Part shown: positions 45,041 through 53,862 of the stretch, in pieces
Layout of the letters: each line of letters opens with the position of its first letter
Position numbering within the stretch: position 1 is the stretch's first letter
From: Pantoea sp. Cy-639
GTDB lineage: Bacteria; Pseudomonadota; Gammaproteobacteria; Pseudomonadales; Pseudomonadaceae
Direction of reading: 5' to 3'
Length of the DNA: 64,000 nucleotides
Assembly: GCF_011752525.1 (NCBI RefSeq)
Contig: NZ_VWXI01000008.1
Span: forward strand, 62,001-126,000
Made by a program: the position numbers and the translations under genes
Notes under the pieces: generated by a model
Told to the model about the DNA's origin: nothing
The model's database searches: none
Seen by the model: only the letters and a program-made list of their open reading frames with translations

Positions 45041-45970
45041 ATGCGTTCGCAAAGCAGTCCCAGGGAGCACCTGCTCGACATCAACGGTATCGAGATCGCC
45101 GTGCGCGCCTGGGGGGACGAGGAGGGTGTCCCGGTGCTGGCCCTGCATGGCTGGCTGGACAACGCCGCCTCGTTCGAGCGCCTGGCGCCGCAGCTCGCGG
45201 GTTGTTTCGTGGTGGCCCCGGACCTGGTGGGGCACGGTCGCAGCGACCATCGCCGCGTCGACAGCGGCTACTACCTGTGGGAGCACGCCGAGGACATGCT
45301 GGCGGTGGCCGAGAGTCTTGGCCTGTCGTCGTTCCATGTCCTGGCCCATGGCATGGGCAGCGGGGTGGCCTCGATTCTGGCGGCGCTGACCAGTGGCATC
45401 GCCAGCCTGCATTTTCTCGATGGCATGGGGGCGCCGTTCACCGTCGCCGAAGACGACCGGGTGGCGCACATGGCCCGCGCCTACCGGCTCAAGCGCTTGG
45501 TCAGACGCAGCCGCCTGCCGGGATTCGTCACGCCCGACGACGATGCTCGCTTCGACACCTTGGAGCACGCATTGGACCAACGTCGCAATGGCCTCGATGG
45601 CGGTCCGCCGAGCGCTGCCGCGCGCTTGCTGGCCCAGCGCGACCTGTTGCAGCTCAGAGATGGCTATTGCTGGCGCCATGATCCGCGCCTGGACCTGCCC
45701 GAACCGATGCCACTGACCGAGCGCGAGGCCTGCGACCTGCTGCGCCAGATCAGTTGCCCGCTCTACCTGCTGCTGGGGCGCGAGGGGGCCTTTGCCGGCG
45801 CAGGCTACGCCCAACGCCAGATGGCCCTGCCTCGGCATGCGCAGGTCAGCTGGCATCCGGGTGGTCATCACTTCCACCTGGAGTCCCCGGCGCCAGCTCT
45901 GGCCAGGCAGATCCTGCGCAACCTGGTACGCCACGAGACTGGCGCCCTGGGACGCCGGGCCAACGAATAG
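45041..45970 (+). CDS. Alpha/beta-hydrolase-fold protein without the canonical nucleophile serine
   Basis: This is a 309-residue protein with AAGGAGG just upstream of ATG 45041. The fold is clear: oxyanion region LALHGWLDNAASFERLAPQL, APDLVGHGRSDHR, and the C-terminal His region WHPGGHHFHLESP. At the nucleophile elbow, where G-H-S-M-G is expected, the sequence reads LAHGMGSG, with Gly at residue 104 instead of Ser. A serine two residues beyond the loop glycine might substitute, or the protein may have lost hydrolase activity. It lies 47 bp upstream of the VOC gene, so the two are probably co-transcribed. The substrate is unknown. Confidence 0.85.
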   Translation: MRSQSSPREHLLDINGIEIAVRAWGDEEGVPVLALHGWLDNAASFERLAPQLAGCFVVAPDLVGHGRSDHRRVDSGYYLWEHAEDMLAVAESLGLSSFHVLAHGMGSGVASILAALTSGIASLHFLDGMGAPFTVAEDDRVAHMARAYRLKRLVRRSRLPGFVTPDDDARFDTLEHALDQRRNGLDGGPPSAAARLLAQRDLLQLRDGYCWRHDPRLDLPEPMPLTEREACDLLRQISCPLYLLLGREGAFAGAGYAQRQMALPRHAQVSWHPGGHHFHLESPAPALARQILRNLVRHETGALGRRANE

Positions 45971-46017
45971 CCTGGCACCTGCTAAGGTCAAGTCTTCCTT
46001 TGCAACGGGAGCCTCCC

Positions 46018-46491
46018 ATGCCAGCCTTCAACATTCTGCGGCTCGACCATGTCGTGCTGCGGGTCGCCGACCTCGAGCGCAGCCTGGCGTTCTACCAGAC
46101 GGTGCTGGGCTGTCCCCTGCGCCGGCGCCGCGAGGACCTGGGCATGCTGCACCTGGCGGCCGGCGACTGCATGATCGACCTGGTAGCGGTCGATGGCCCG
46201 CTTGGGCGCCAGGGCGGCGCCGGGCCGGGGGCCGAGGGGCGTAATGTCGATCACCTGTGCCTGCGCATCGAACCGTTCGACGAGCAGGCGCTGCTGGCGT
46301 ACCTGACCGCCGCCGGGGTGAAGGCGGAGCCGGCCGAGCCGCGTTTTGGCGCGCAGGGCGAAGGACTGTCGTTGTACTGCTTCGACCCGGATGGCAACCG
46401 GGTCGAGCTCAAGGGGCCGGCGAGCAGGCTCTGTACGAGAAGTTCCGAGGGAGCGGCGGTGCGCCGATGCGACTTGCCCCGTGATGAATAA
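46018..46491 (+). CDS. VOC-superfamily (glyoxalase/dioxygenase-like) protein
   Basis: This is a 157-residue single-domain VOC protein. ATG 46018 has ACGGGAG about eight bases upstream; the longer open frame overlaps the hydrolase gene. It shows LRLDHVVLRVADLERSLAFY with the first metal-ligand His, the MLHLAAGDCMIDLVAVD strand, VDHLCLRIEPFDEQALLAYL with the second His, and FDPDGNRVELKGP with the final Glu. The layout is that of glyoxalase I/fosfomycin-resistance relatives. The C-terminal 20 residues extend beyond the domain. It may be co-transcribed with the preceding hydrolase. The substrate is not identifiable. Confidence 0.88.
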   Translation: MPAFNILRLDHVVLRVADLERSLAFYQTVLGCPLRRRREDLGMLHLAAGDCMIDLVAVDGPLGRQGGAGPGAEGRNVDHLCLRIEPFDEQALLAYLTAAGVKAEPAEPRFGAQGEGLSLYCFDPDGNRVELKGPASRLCTRSSEGAAVRRCDLPRDE

Positions 46492-46616
46492 CCGCGGATT
46501 CAGGATTTGCCGCAGCGTTGCGGCAGATCGCCGGGCAGGCCCGCCCCCCACAACGCTCGATGGCCATGCTTTTCGTGCAAGACCTAACGCTTGAGCCTCA
46601 GTTGTGCAGGTGCACG

Positions 46617-47003
46617 CTAGTGACGCTGGGCGATCTGGATCAGGTTGCCGCAAGTGTCGTCGAACACCGCCACGGTGACCGGGCCCATGGCCGTCGGCGG
46701 CTGGGTGAAATGCACGCCGGCGGCGCACAGGCGGGTGTACTCGGCCTGGATATCGCGCACGCCGAACGAGGTGGCGGGAATGCCATCTTGCTTGAGCGCG
46801 GCCTTGTAGGTGCGCGCGGCCGGGTGCGCGTCAGGCTCGAGCAGCAGTTCGACGCCATTGGGGTCGTTGGGCGAGGTGAAGGTCAGCCAGCGGTGCTTGC
46901 CCATGGGAATGTCATGTTTGGGCTGAAAGCCCAGCACGTGGTGATAGAAGGCCTGGGCCTTGGCCTGGTCGTCGACGAGGATGCTGGTGACCACGATCTT
47001 CAT
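46617..47003 (-). CDS. VOC-superfamily protein
   Basis: This is a 128-residue protein starting at ATG 47003. It begins MKIVVTSILVDDQAKAQAFY, continues with HHVLGFQPKHDIPMGKHRWL and NGVELLLEPDAHPA, and ends VTVAVFDDTCGNLIQIAQ. This is the two-repeat VOC fold of the extradiol-dioxygenase/lactoylglutathione-lyase-like type, with length typical for a single domain. The metal ligand at the start of the first strand is not a histidine (T-S-I), so metal binding may differ from classical glyoxalases. It is monocistronic and convergent to the other VOC gene. The function is unknown. Confidence 0.85.
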   Translation of the reverse strand: MKIVVTSILVDDQAKAQAFYHHVLGFQPKHDIPMGKHRWLTFTSPNDPNGVELLLEPDAHPAARTYKAALKQDGIPATSFGVRDIQAEYTRLCAAGVHFTQPPTAMGPVTVAVFDDTCGNLIQIAQRH

Positions 47004-47067
47004 GGGCGCTCGCCTGCACGGAAGGGGTATCAGCAAGTAAAGCCGCTCCGCAGTTTTTGACCAGCGT

Positions 47068-47817
47068 TCAGCACTTCACCAGGTCGAACAGCGAACGCAT
47101 CGCCTGGCCCGCCAGGCGGCGCATCACCGGCGGCGGCAGGCGCTCGGCAGGCCCGCCGGCGCCCAGCGCGGCGACCACCTGGCCGCGCAGGCGCAAAGGT
47201 AGGGCGACGCAGTGCAGGTCGGGGCGCGAGGCGCCGAGGTCGAGGGCGAAACCCTGATTGCCGATCTGTTGCAGTTCCTGCTCCAGGACCTGCGGCATAG
47301 GGCGGCTGCGTGCCATCTGGCGCGCCAGGTGTGGATCGTGGGCCAGCAGGACTTTGCCGATCGCCGAGGTGGCCAGGCCGTCGCGGCGGATGTCGCCAGG
47401 CAGTTGCAGAGGTTGGCCCCTGCCGTCCAGCGCGGCGAGGGTGAGGTAGGCCCGGGTGCCGCCGGGCACGGCGAGGAAACAGCTCTCGCCACAGAGCTCG
47501 GTGAAGGCCCGCAGCGCCGGAGAGAAGGCCTGGCGCAGGCGCTGTTCGGTGTCGTGCACCGGTTGCGCCAGTTGCCGCAGGCGCAGGCCAAGCACGTAGT
47601 GGCGTTGCTCGCGGGCGACGTAGCCGAGGGACATGAGTGTGTCGAGCAGCCCATGCACGGTGCTCTTGCCCAGCCCACTGCGTTCGGCCAGGTCGTTCAG
47701 GCGGGCGCGACCGCCCTCGGCGCGGATGAGCTCGAGCAGGTGCATGGCCCGTTCGAGAGACTGGATCTGGCGGTGATTGGCGGACATGGACTGGGTACCG
47801 GGCGTCGAGGCAGCCAT
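47068..47817 (-). CDS. IclR-family transcriptional regulator
   Basis: Starting at ATG 47817 (AGG five bases upstream) gives 249 residues; ATG 47787 is an equally reasonable start. The N-terminal winged HTH shows QSLERAMHLLELIRAEGGRA, LNDLAERSGLGKSTVHGLLD and TLMSLGYVAREQRHYVLGLR. The C-terminal effector domain follows, with AYLTLAALDGRGQPLQL and TSAIGKVLLAHDPHL. It diverges from the short-chain dehydrogenase at 47968 with about 150 bp between, and probably controls it. The effector is likely an aromatic or carboxylic acid by family, but this is not shown. Confidence 0.9.
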   Translation of the reverse strand: MAASTPGTQSMSANHRQIQSLERAMHLLELIRAEGGRARLNDLAERSGLGKSTVHGLLDTLMSLGYVAREQRHYVLGLRLRQLAQPVHDTEQRLRQAFSPALRAFTELCGESCFLAVPGGTRAYLTLAALDGRGQPLQLPGDIRRDGLATSAIGKVLLAHDPHLARQMARSRPMPQVLEQELQQIGNQGFALDLGASRPDLHCVALPLRLRGQVVAALGAGGPAERLPPPVMRRLAGQAMRSLFDLVKC

Positions 47818-47967
47818 TGTGCCTGTAATTGCACGCGCCTGCAGGCTGATGCGCGGCCTGTGTTCGACATTGTCGAACAAGCGGGTATTTGTGCCGGCGA
47901 TGCGCCGTGTGCCGCTGCGCCGGGATTAGACTCGGCGCCACTTCAAACCCTCCAGAGGACGTGTCAC

Positions 47968-48720
47968 ATGGATCTGCAGTTGCAAGGCGCACGGGTATTG
48001 GTCAGCGGCGGCTCGCGCGGTATTGGCCGGGCAATCGTCGAGTGTTTCCTGGCCGAGGGCGCCCAGGTGGCGTTCTGTGCCCGTGGCGAGGCGGGTGTAC
48101 GCCAGGCGCGGCAGGAACTGGGCGAGCGCACGCTCGGCACGGCGGTAGACATCACCGATGCGGCCGAGGTGACGGCCTGGGTCGCGGCTGCCGCTGCCCA
48201 CATGGGCGGGGTGGACATCGTCGTGCCCAACGTCAGCGCGCTGGCCAAGGGCAGCGATGCCGCGGTGTGGCGCCAGGCATTCGAGACCGACCTGCTGGGC
48301 ACGGTCGGACTGGTCAGCGCGGCGTTGCCGTGGCTGAAGGCGTCCGAGCGGGCGGCGGTGGTGTTGATCTCCAGCGTGTCGGGGCGCGAGCTGAGCAGCT
48401 TCGACGAACCCTACGGCGCGCTCAAGGCGGCACTCAACCACTATGGCAAGACCCTGTCGGCCCGGCATGCCGGGGACGGGATCCGGGTCAACAGTGTCTC
48501 GCCGGGCAATGTCTACTTCGAGGATGGCGTGTGGGGGCGGATCGAGCGCGAGCAGCCCGAAGCGTTCGCCCGCAGTCTGGCGGCCAACCCGCTGGGGCGG
48601 ATGGCCCGGCCTGACGAGGTGGCGCGGGCGGTGGTGTTCCTCGCCAGCCCGGCGGCAGGCTTCATCACCGGCACCAACCTGCTGGTGGATGGCGGGCTGA
48701 CCCGCGGGGTGCAGTTCTGA
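47968..48720 (+). CDS. Short-chain dehydrogenase/reductase (SDR)
   Basis: This is a 250-residue classical SDR. The cofactor-binding loop is VLVSGGSRGIGRAIVECFLA, with ARG after the second strand suggesting NADP(H) or dual use. VDITDAAEV follows the third strand, and PNVSALA replaces the usual NNAG. The catalytic residues are Ser in LISSVSG, Tyr149 and Lys153 in PYGALKAAL. The C-terminus FITGTNLLVDGGLTRGVQF is standard. AGAGGA lies eight bases upstream of the ATG. It diverges from an IclR regulator. The substrate is unknown. Confidence 0.92.
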   Translation: MDLQLQGARVLVSGGSRGIGRAIVECFLAEGAQVAFCARGEAGVRQARQELGERTLGTAVDITDAAEVTAWVAAAAAHMGGVDIVVPNVSALAKGSDAAVWRQAFETDLLGTVGLVSAALPWLKASERAAVVLISSVSGRELSSFDEPYGALKAALNHYGKTLSARHAGDGIRVNSVSPGNVYFEDGVWGRIEREQPEAFARSLAANPLGRMARPDEVARAVVFLASPAAGFITGTNLLVDGGLTRGVQF

Positions 48721-48746
48721 TCGGCAGGTTTCAGCCTGCCGATCAG
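48717..48746. terminator. Hairpin between SDR and mobA (convergent)
   Basis: CTGATCGGCAGG-TTTCAG-CCTGCCGATCAG is a perfect 12-bp stem. It overlaps the SDR stop codon and lies just before the mobA stop. It probably terminates both transcripts. Confidence 0.75.
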
Positions 48747-48756
48747 GGCATTGATC

Positions 48757-49329
48757 TCATTGCAGCAGTTCAGGGCTGTTGAAATTGCTCAGCCTGGCGT
48801 CGTTGTCGGCACATTGCAGCGCCTGCACAGGTTCGCGCAGCAAGGCTTTCTGCAAACTCCGCTCGCCGCTGGCCCAGGCCTGTTCCAGCATCCCCAGCAG
48901 GCGCCGTGGCAATACGCTGAACATCGGTTGCCAGTAGCCTGACTGGCGCACCATGGCCGCGCTGTCGTGCTCGACCGCCAGGCTCAGTAGCGCCTCGAGC
49001 AGTGCCTGGTCGATCTGCGGCGCGTCGCAGGCGAGCACCGCCACCCAGTCGTGTCGCGCCACTTTCAAGCCGGCGATCACCCCGGCCAGCGGCCCGGGGT
49101 AGTCTGCCTCGGCATCGCCCACCAACTGGTCGGCGTAGCTGGCGTAGGTCTCCTGGTTGCGGTTGCAGGAGATCACCACATCGTCCGAGAGCCCGCGTAC
49201 CACCCGCTGCACATGGGCCACCAGCGGCTCAGCGTGCCATTCGACCAGGCCTTTGTCACGGCCGCCCATGCGCTGGCCACGGCCGCCGGCGAGGATGAGG
49301 ATCGAGCAGGGGGGCAGGGCGACGGGCAT
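48757..49329 (-). CDS. mobA: Molybdenum cofactor guanylyltransferase
   Basis: This is a 190-residue enzyme that attaches GMP to molybdopterin to form the MGD cofactor used by enzymes of the DMSO-reductase family. The nucleotidyltransferase signature is LILAGGRGQRMGGRDKGLVE. It is followed by VISCNRNQETY, DYPGPLAGVIAGL and VLACDAPQID, with the Mg-binding Asp, all typical of MobA. ATG 49329 directly follows the T-run of the RND operon terminator, so there is no free Shine-Dalgarno; GGAA in the terminator stem is the only candidate. Confidence 0.94.
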   Translation of the reverse strand: MPVALPPCSILILAGGRGQRMGGRDKGLVEWHAEPLVAHVQRVVRGLSDDVVISCNRNQETYASYADQLVGDAEADYPGPLAGVIAGLKVARHDWVAVLACDAPQIDQALLEALLSLAVEHDSAAMVRQSGYWQPMFSVLPRRLLGMLEQAWASGERSLQKALLREPVQALQCADNDARLSNFNSPELLQ

Positions 49330-49330
49330 G

Positions 49331-49364
49331 AAAAAGGGTTCCGGGCAGAGATTGCCGGGAACCC
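49331..49364 (-). terminator. Rho-independent terminator after the RND pump operon
   Basis: On the minus strand GGGTTCCCGGCA pairs with TGCCCGGAACCC (one mismatch, five-base loop) followed by five T. The T-run ends one base before the mobA start codon. Confidence 0.8.
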
Positions 49365-49390
49365 TCTCATTCGCCGCCTGGTTTGTCCAG

Positions 49391-52300
49391 TCAGGTCTGC
49401 TCGGCCTGTGCCTCGGGTTGTCTGGCGCGCGTACGGCGGGCCAGGCGCGTCACCACCACGAAGAACACCGGCACGAACACCACGGCGAAGGTGGCGCTGA
49501 GCATGCCGCCGATCACCCCGGTGCCGATCGCCTGCTGGCTGGCCGAGCTGGCGCCGCTGGCGATTGCCAATGGCACCACGCCGAGGATGAACGCCAGCGA
49601 GGTCATGACGATCGGCCGCAGGCGCAGGCGTGCGGCCTGGATGGCGGCGTCGACGGCGTCATGGCCCTGGTCCACCAGGTCCTTGGCGAATTCGATGATC
49701 AGGATCGCGTTCTTCGCCGACAGGCCGATCAGGGTGATCAGGCCGACCTTGAAGTACACATCGTTGGGCAAGCCGCGCAGGGTCACCGCCAGCACCGCGC
49801 CGAGCACGCCCAGCGGCACCACCAGCAGGACCGCGGTGGGAATCGACCAACTCTCGTACAGCGCCGCCAGGCACAGGAACACCACCAGCAGCGACAGCGC
49901 CATCAGCATCGGCGCCTGGCTGCCGGACAGGCGCTCCTGCAGCGACAGGCCGGTCCACTCGAGCCCGCTGCCGGCCGGCAGGCGGGCGACCAGGCGCTCG
50001 ACCTCGGCCATGGCCTCGCCGGAGCTGAAGCCTGGGGCCGGCTCGCCGGAAATCGACACCGCCGGGTAGCCGTTGTAACGGGTCAACTGCACCGGGCCGG
50101 TCTGCCAGTGGGCACGCACGAAGGCCCCCAGCGGCACCATTTTGCCGTCGCTGTTGCGCACGTGGATCTTCAGCAGATCGTCGATCTGGCTGCGCTGGTC
50201 GCCTTCGGCCTGCACCACCACCCGCTGCATGCGGCCCTGGTTGGGGAAGTCGTTGACGTAGTTGGAGCCCACCGCGGTGTCGAGTACCGCGCCGATGTCG
50301 GCGAACGACACGCCCAGGGCATTGGCCTGGCGGCGGTCGACTTCCAGCTCGACCTGCGGGCTCTCGGCCAGCGAGGCTTCGCGCACGTTGACCAGCACCT
50401 TGCTCTTGCGGGCCTCGTCCAGCAGTTGGTCGCGGGCCTGCATCAGCTCGCTGTGGCCCATGCCGCCGCGGTCCTGCAGGCGGAACTCGAAGCCGGTCGA
50501 TTCGCCCAGGCCATCCACTGGCGGTGGCAGCACTGCGTAGGCGATGGCGTCCTTGAGCTGGGTGAAGGCCACGGTCGCGCGGTCGGCGATCGACTGCGCG
50601 TGATCGTCGACGCTGCCGCGCTCGGACCAGTCCTTGAGCGTGGTGAAGGCCAGCGCCGCGTTCTGCCCGCTGCCAGAGAAGCTGAAGCCCAGGATCAGCG
50701 TGGTATTGGCCACGCCCGGTTCTTCGGCGTTGTGCGCCTCGATCTGCTTCGCCACCTCGATGGTCCGGGCCTGGCTGGCCCCCGGCGGCAGCTGGATGTC
50801 GGTGATGGTGTAGCCCTGGTCCTCGGTAGGCAGGAACGCGGTGGGCAACTGGCTGAAGCCGTAGACCAGCGCCAGCAGCAGCGCGGCGTATACCAGCAGG
50901 TAGCGCCCGCTGCGGGCCAGGGCATGGCTGACCCAGCGCTCGTAGCCATTGCTCATGCCCTGGAAGCGGCGATTGAACCAGCCGAAGAAGCCCTTGTGCG
51001 CATGCAGCTCGCCCTTGGCCACGGGTTTGAGCAGGGTGGCGCACAGGGCCGGGGTCAGGCTCAGGGCGAGGAACGCCGAGAACAGGATCGACACCGCCAT
51101 CGACACCGAGAACTGTTGGTAGATCACGCCCACCGAGCCCTTCATGAAGGCCATGGGCAGGAACACCGCCACCAGCACCAGGGTGATGCCGACGATGGCG
51201 CCGCTGATCTGGCCCATGGCCTTGCGCGTGGCTTCCTTGGGCGGCAGGCCTTCTTCGGCCATGATCCGCTCGACGTTCTCCACCACGACGATGGCGTCGT
51301 CCACCAGGATGCCGATCGCCAGCACCATGCCGAACAGGGTCAGCACGTTGACCGAGAAGCCCAGCGCGTTCATCGCCGCGAAGGTGCCCATCAGCGCCAC
51401 CGGTACCACCAGGGTCGGGATCAGGGTGTAGCGCAAGTTCTGCAGGAACAGGAACATCACCGCGAACACCAGCACCATGGCCTCGACCAGGGTGCTGATC
51501 ACCTGCTTGATCGAGACCTTGACGAACGGCGAGGTGTCATAGGGGATGTCGTATTTCACCCCGGCCGGGAAGTAGCGCGCCAGCTCGTCGAGCTTGGCCT
51601 TGACCAGGGTCGCGGTTTCCATGGCGTTGGCGCCTGGCGACAGCTTGACGCTGAAGGCGCTGGTGGCCTTGCCGTTGAGCCGGGTGCCGTACTGGTACTC
51701 CTGGGCGCCGACCTCGACCCGGGCGACGTCGCCGACAGTCACGCTGGAGCCGTCGGCGTTGGCGCGCAGGACGATGGCGGCGAACTCCTCTGGGGTGCTC
51801 AACTGGCCCTTGACCACCACGTTGGCGGTGATTTCCTGGGTCGGCCGCGACGGCAGGTCGCCGATACTGCCGGGCGCCACCTGGGCGTTCTGCGCGGCGA
51901 TCGCCTCGGCCACGTCGTTGGGCGTCAGCTTGAAGCCGACCAGCTTCGCCGGGTCGATCCAGATCCGCATGGCTCGCTCCGAACCATACAGTTGCGCCTT
52001 GCCGACACCTTTGATGCGACGAATCTCGTTCATCACGTTACGTGCGAGGATGTCGGACAGGGCGATTTCGTCGAGGCTGCCGTCCTCGGAGGTCAGGGTG
52101 GCCATGAGCAGGAAACCGGTGGACACCTTTTCCACCTGCAGGCCTTGCTGGGTCACCGGGCGCGGCAGGCGCGACTCGATCACCTTCAGGCGGTTCTGCA
52201 CGTCGACCTGGGCCATGTCCGGATTGGTGCCGGGCTGGAAGCTGGCAGTGATGGTGGCACTGCCCAGGCTGCTCTGCGATTCGAAATAGAGCAGGTTGTC

Positions 52301-52516
52301 AGCGCCGTTGAGCTCTTGCTCGATGATGCTGACCACGCTTTCGTCCATGGTCGCCGCCGAGGCGCCCGGATACACGGCGTAGATTTCCACCTGCGGCGGC
52401 GCCACGTCCGGGTACTGGGCCACCGGCAGTTGCGGGATGGCCAGGGCGCCGACCAGGAGGATGAACAGGGCGACCACCCAGGCGAATACCGGGCGGTCGA
52501 TGAAGAACTGCGGCAT
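49391..52516 (-). CDS. RND efflux permease (MexD/MexQ-like HAE1 family)
   Basis: This is a 1041-residue proton-driven pump. It begins MPQFFIDRPVFAWVVALFIL with QLPVAQYPDVAPPQVEIYAV. The helix-4 proton relay is VLAIGILVDDAIVVVENVER, and the second half has VGLITLIGLSAKNAILIIEF. The sequence resembles MexD and MexQ type pumps more than MexB or MexF. It lies 11 bp after the fusion-protein gene; no outer-membrane channel gene is present, so it presumably uses one encoded elsewhere. Substrates are not predictable. The divergent two-component system probably controls it. Confidence 0.92.
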   Translation of the reverse strand: MPQFFIDRPVFAWVVALFILLVGALAIPQLPVAQYPDVAPPQVEIYAVYPGASAATMDESVVSIIEQELNGADNLLYFESQSSLGSATITASFQPGTNPDMAQVDVQNRLKVIESRLPRPVTQQGLQVEKVSTGFLLMATLTSEDGSLDEIALSDILARNVMNEIRRIKGVGKAQLYGSERAMRIWIDPAKLVGFKLTPNDVAEAIAAQNAQVAPGSIGDLPSRPTQEITANVVVKGQLSTPEEFAAIVLRANADGSSVTVGDVARVEVGAQEYQYGTRLNGKATSAFSVKLSPGANAMETATLVKAKLDELARYFPAGVKYDIPYDTSPFVKVSIKQVISTLVEAMVLVFAVMFLFLQNLRYTLIPTLVVPVALMGTFAAMNALGFSVNVLTLFGMVLAIGILVDDAIVVVENVERIMAEEGLPPKEATRKAMGQISGAIVGITLVLVAVFLPMAFMKGSVGVIYQQFSVSMAVSILFSAFLALSLTPALCATLLKPVAKGELHAHKGFFGWFNRRFQGMSNGYERWVSHALARSGRYLLVYAALLLALVYGFSQLPTAFLPTEDQGYTITDIQLPPGASQARTIEVAKQIEAHNAEEPGVANTTLILGFSFSGSGQNAALAFTTLKDWSERGSVDDHAQSIADRATVAFTQLKDAIAYAVLPPPVDGLGESTGFEFRLQDRGGMGHSELMQARDQLLDEARKSKVLVNVREASLAESPQVELEVDRRQANALGVSFADIGAVLDTAVGSNYVNDFPNQGRMQRVVVQAEGDQRSQIDDLLKIHVRNSDGKMVPLGAFVRAHWQTGPVQLTRYNGYPAVSISGEPAPGFSSGEAMAEVERLVARLPAGSGLEWTGLSLQERLSGSQAPMLMALSLLVVFLCLAALYESWSIPTAVLLVVPLGVLGAVLAVTLRGLPNDVYFKVGLITLIGLSAKNAILIIEFAKDLVDQGHDAVDAAIQAARLRLRPIVMTSLAFILGVVPLAIASGASSASQQAIGTGVIGGMLSATFAVVFVPVFFVVVTRLARRTRARQPEAQAEQT

Positions 52517-52527
52517 GGATCAGGCCC

Positions 52528-53703
52528 TCACTGGCCGGTGTGTTGGGCGATGGCGCTGGCACCCGGTTGTTCGTCGACGTGCACCGCGTCGCCGGCCTTG
52601 ACGTGTTGCAGGCCTTCGACCACGACCCGTTCGCCGGCGGCCAGGCCGGCGCTGACGATCCAGCGGTCGCCCTGGGCGTTGCCCAAGGTCACCTGGCGCT
52701 CGCTGATGCGGTCCTGGTGATCGACCACCAGCACCTTCGGCACCCCGGCGCTGTCGCGCAGGATCGCGCGCTGCGGCACGCTCAGCCCCTTGGGCTGCAC
52801 CGCCTGTTCCAGGCGCACGCGCACGTAGCTGCCGGGCAGCAGGTCGAGGTCGGGGTTGGGGAACTCGCTGCGCAGGGTGATCTGGTTGGTGCTCGGGTCG
52901 ACGCTGATGTCGGAGAACAGCAGCTTGCCTGCCAGCGGGTAGGCGCTGCCGTCGTCCTGGATCAGCGTTGCCTTGACCTGGTCCTGGCCGACCTGGCGCA
53001 GCTCGCCGGCCCGCAGCGAGCGACGCAGGGCGTTGAGTTCGCGGGTCGACTGGGTGACGTCGGCGTGGATCGGGTCCAGTTGCTGGATGGTCGCCAGCGG
53101 CGTGGTCTCGTTCTGGCCGACCAGCGCGCCTTCGGTGACCAGCGCGCGGCCGATACGCCCGGAAATCGGCGCGGTGACGGTGGCATAGCCCAGGTTCAGG
53201 CGCGCACGCTCCAGTGCCGCCTTCGCTTCGGCCACCGCGGCATCGGCCTGGAGGAACGCGGCGCGGGCGTTGTCGTACTCCTGGCGGCTGACCGCCTTGT
53301 CGTCGACCAGCTCACGGTAGCGTTGCTCCTGCAGGCGCGCCTGGTACAGCGTGGCCTCGGCCTTGGCCAGGGTAGCGCGGGCGCTGTCGTGGTCGGCCTT
53401 GAATGGTGCCGGGTCGATCAGGAACAGCACATCGCCCCGTTTCACGTCGCTGCCTTCGCGGTATACCCGCTTGAGCACCACGCCGGCGACACGCGCGCGC
53501 ACTTCGGCGGTGCGCGGGGCGAGAATACGCCCGCTGAGTTCGGTACTGATGGCCAGTGGCTGGACATCGAGGGTTTCGACCCGGACCTGCGGGGCAGGGG
53601 CCTTTGCCTCCTGGTCGGCAGCGTCGTTGCAGGCGGCCAGGGGCAGGGTCAGCAGCGCCAACAGCGCCAGACGGCGCAGGTGCGGGGTGCTTGGAGTGTG
53701 CAT
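52528..53703 (-). CDS. RND periplasmic adaptor (membrane fusion) lipoprotein
   Basis: This is a 391-residue protein starting at ATG 53703 (GGAAG seven bases upstream). The signal sequence LALLALLTLPLAACND is a lipobox. The paired lipoyl half-motifs are RARVAGVVLKRVYREGSDVK and GYATVTAPISGRIGRALVTE, with a coiled-coil hairpin between them (about 95-155), then beta-barrel domains. It is the first gene of a two-gene operon with the RND permease. A 10-bp tandem repeat lies in the divergent promoter. Confidence 0.92.
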   Translation of the reverse strand: MHTPSTPHLRRLALLALLTLPLAACNDAADQEAKAPAPQVRVETLDVQPLAISTELSGRILAPRTAEVRARVAGVVLKRVYREGSDVKRGDVLFLIDPAPFKADHDSARATLAKAEATLYQARLQEQRYRELVDDKAVSRQEYDNARAAFLQADAAVAEAKAALERARLNLGYATVTAPISGRIGRALVTEGALVGQNETTPLATIQQLDPIHADVTQSTRELNALRRSLRAGELRQVGQDQVKATLIQDDGSAYPLAGKLLFSDISVDPSTNQITLRSEFPNPDLDLLPGSYVRVRLEQAVQPKGLSVPQRAILRDSAGVPKVLVVDHQDRISERQVTLGNAQGDRWIVSAGLAAGERVVVEGLQHVKAGDAVHVDEQPGASAIAQHTGQ

Positions 53704-53780
53704 GCGGATCTTCCGGATTTTGATCGGGCGTATGCTAAGGCAGCCATTCGCATGTGCGCTGTTAAGCTGTGTAGGACGTA

Positions 53781-53800
53781 TGTGAAAAAGTGTGAACAAG
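53781..53800. promoter_or_regulatory. Tandem 10-bp repeat, candidate OmpR-type response-regulator site
   Basis: TGTGAAAAAG and TGTGAACAAG follow each other directly (9 of 10 identical) in the 159-bp gap between the RND operon and the response-regulator gene. OmpR/RstA-family regulators bind tandem half-sites with 10-11 bp periodicity, so this is a plausible operator for both transcripts. Confidence 0.5.
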
Positions 53801-53862
53801 CGACGGCGCCCGGCGCAGGATTCTATATCCTGCCTCACTTCACTCCGACTGCACATCCACTT

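Noticed and set aside
49157..52720. 1187-codon plus-strand frame opposite the RND permease
   Set aside because: It is a high-GC antisense shadow rich in His, Gln, Gly and Arg. The real gene on the minus strand has all RND motifs.
52540..53862. Long upstream extension of the response regulator frame (674 codons)
   Set aside because: The extension is antisense to the fusion-protein gene. The receiver domain begins right at ATG 53863.
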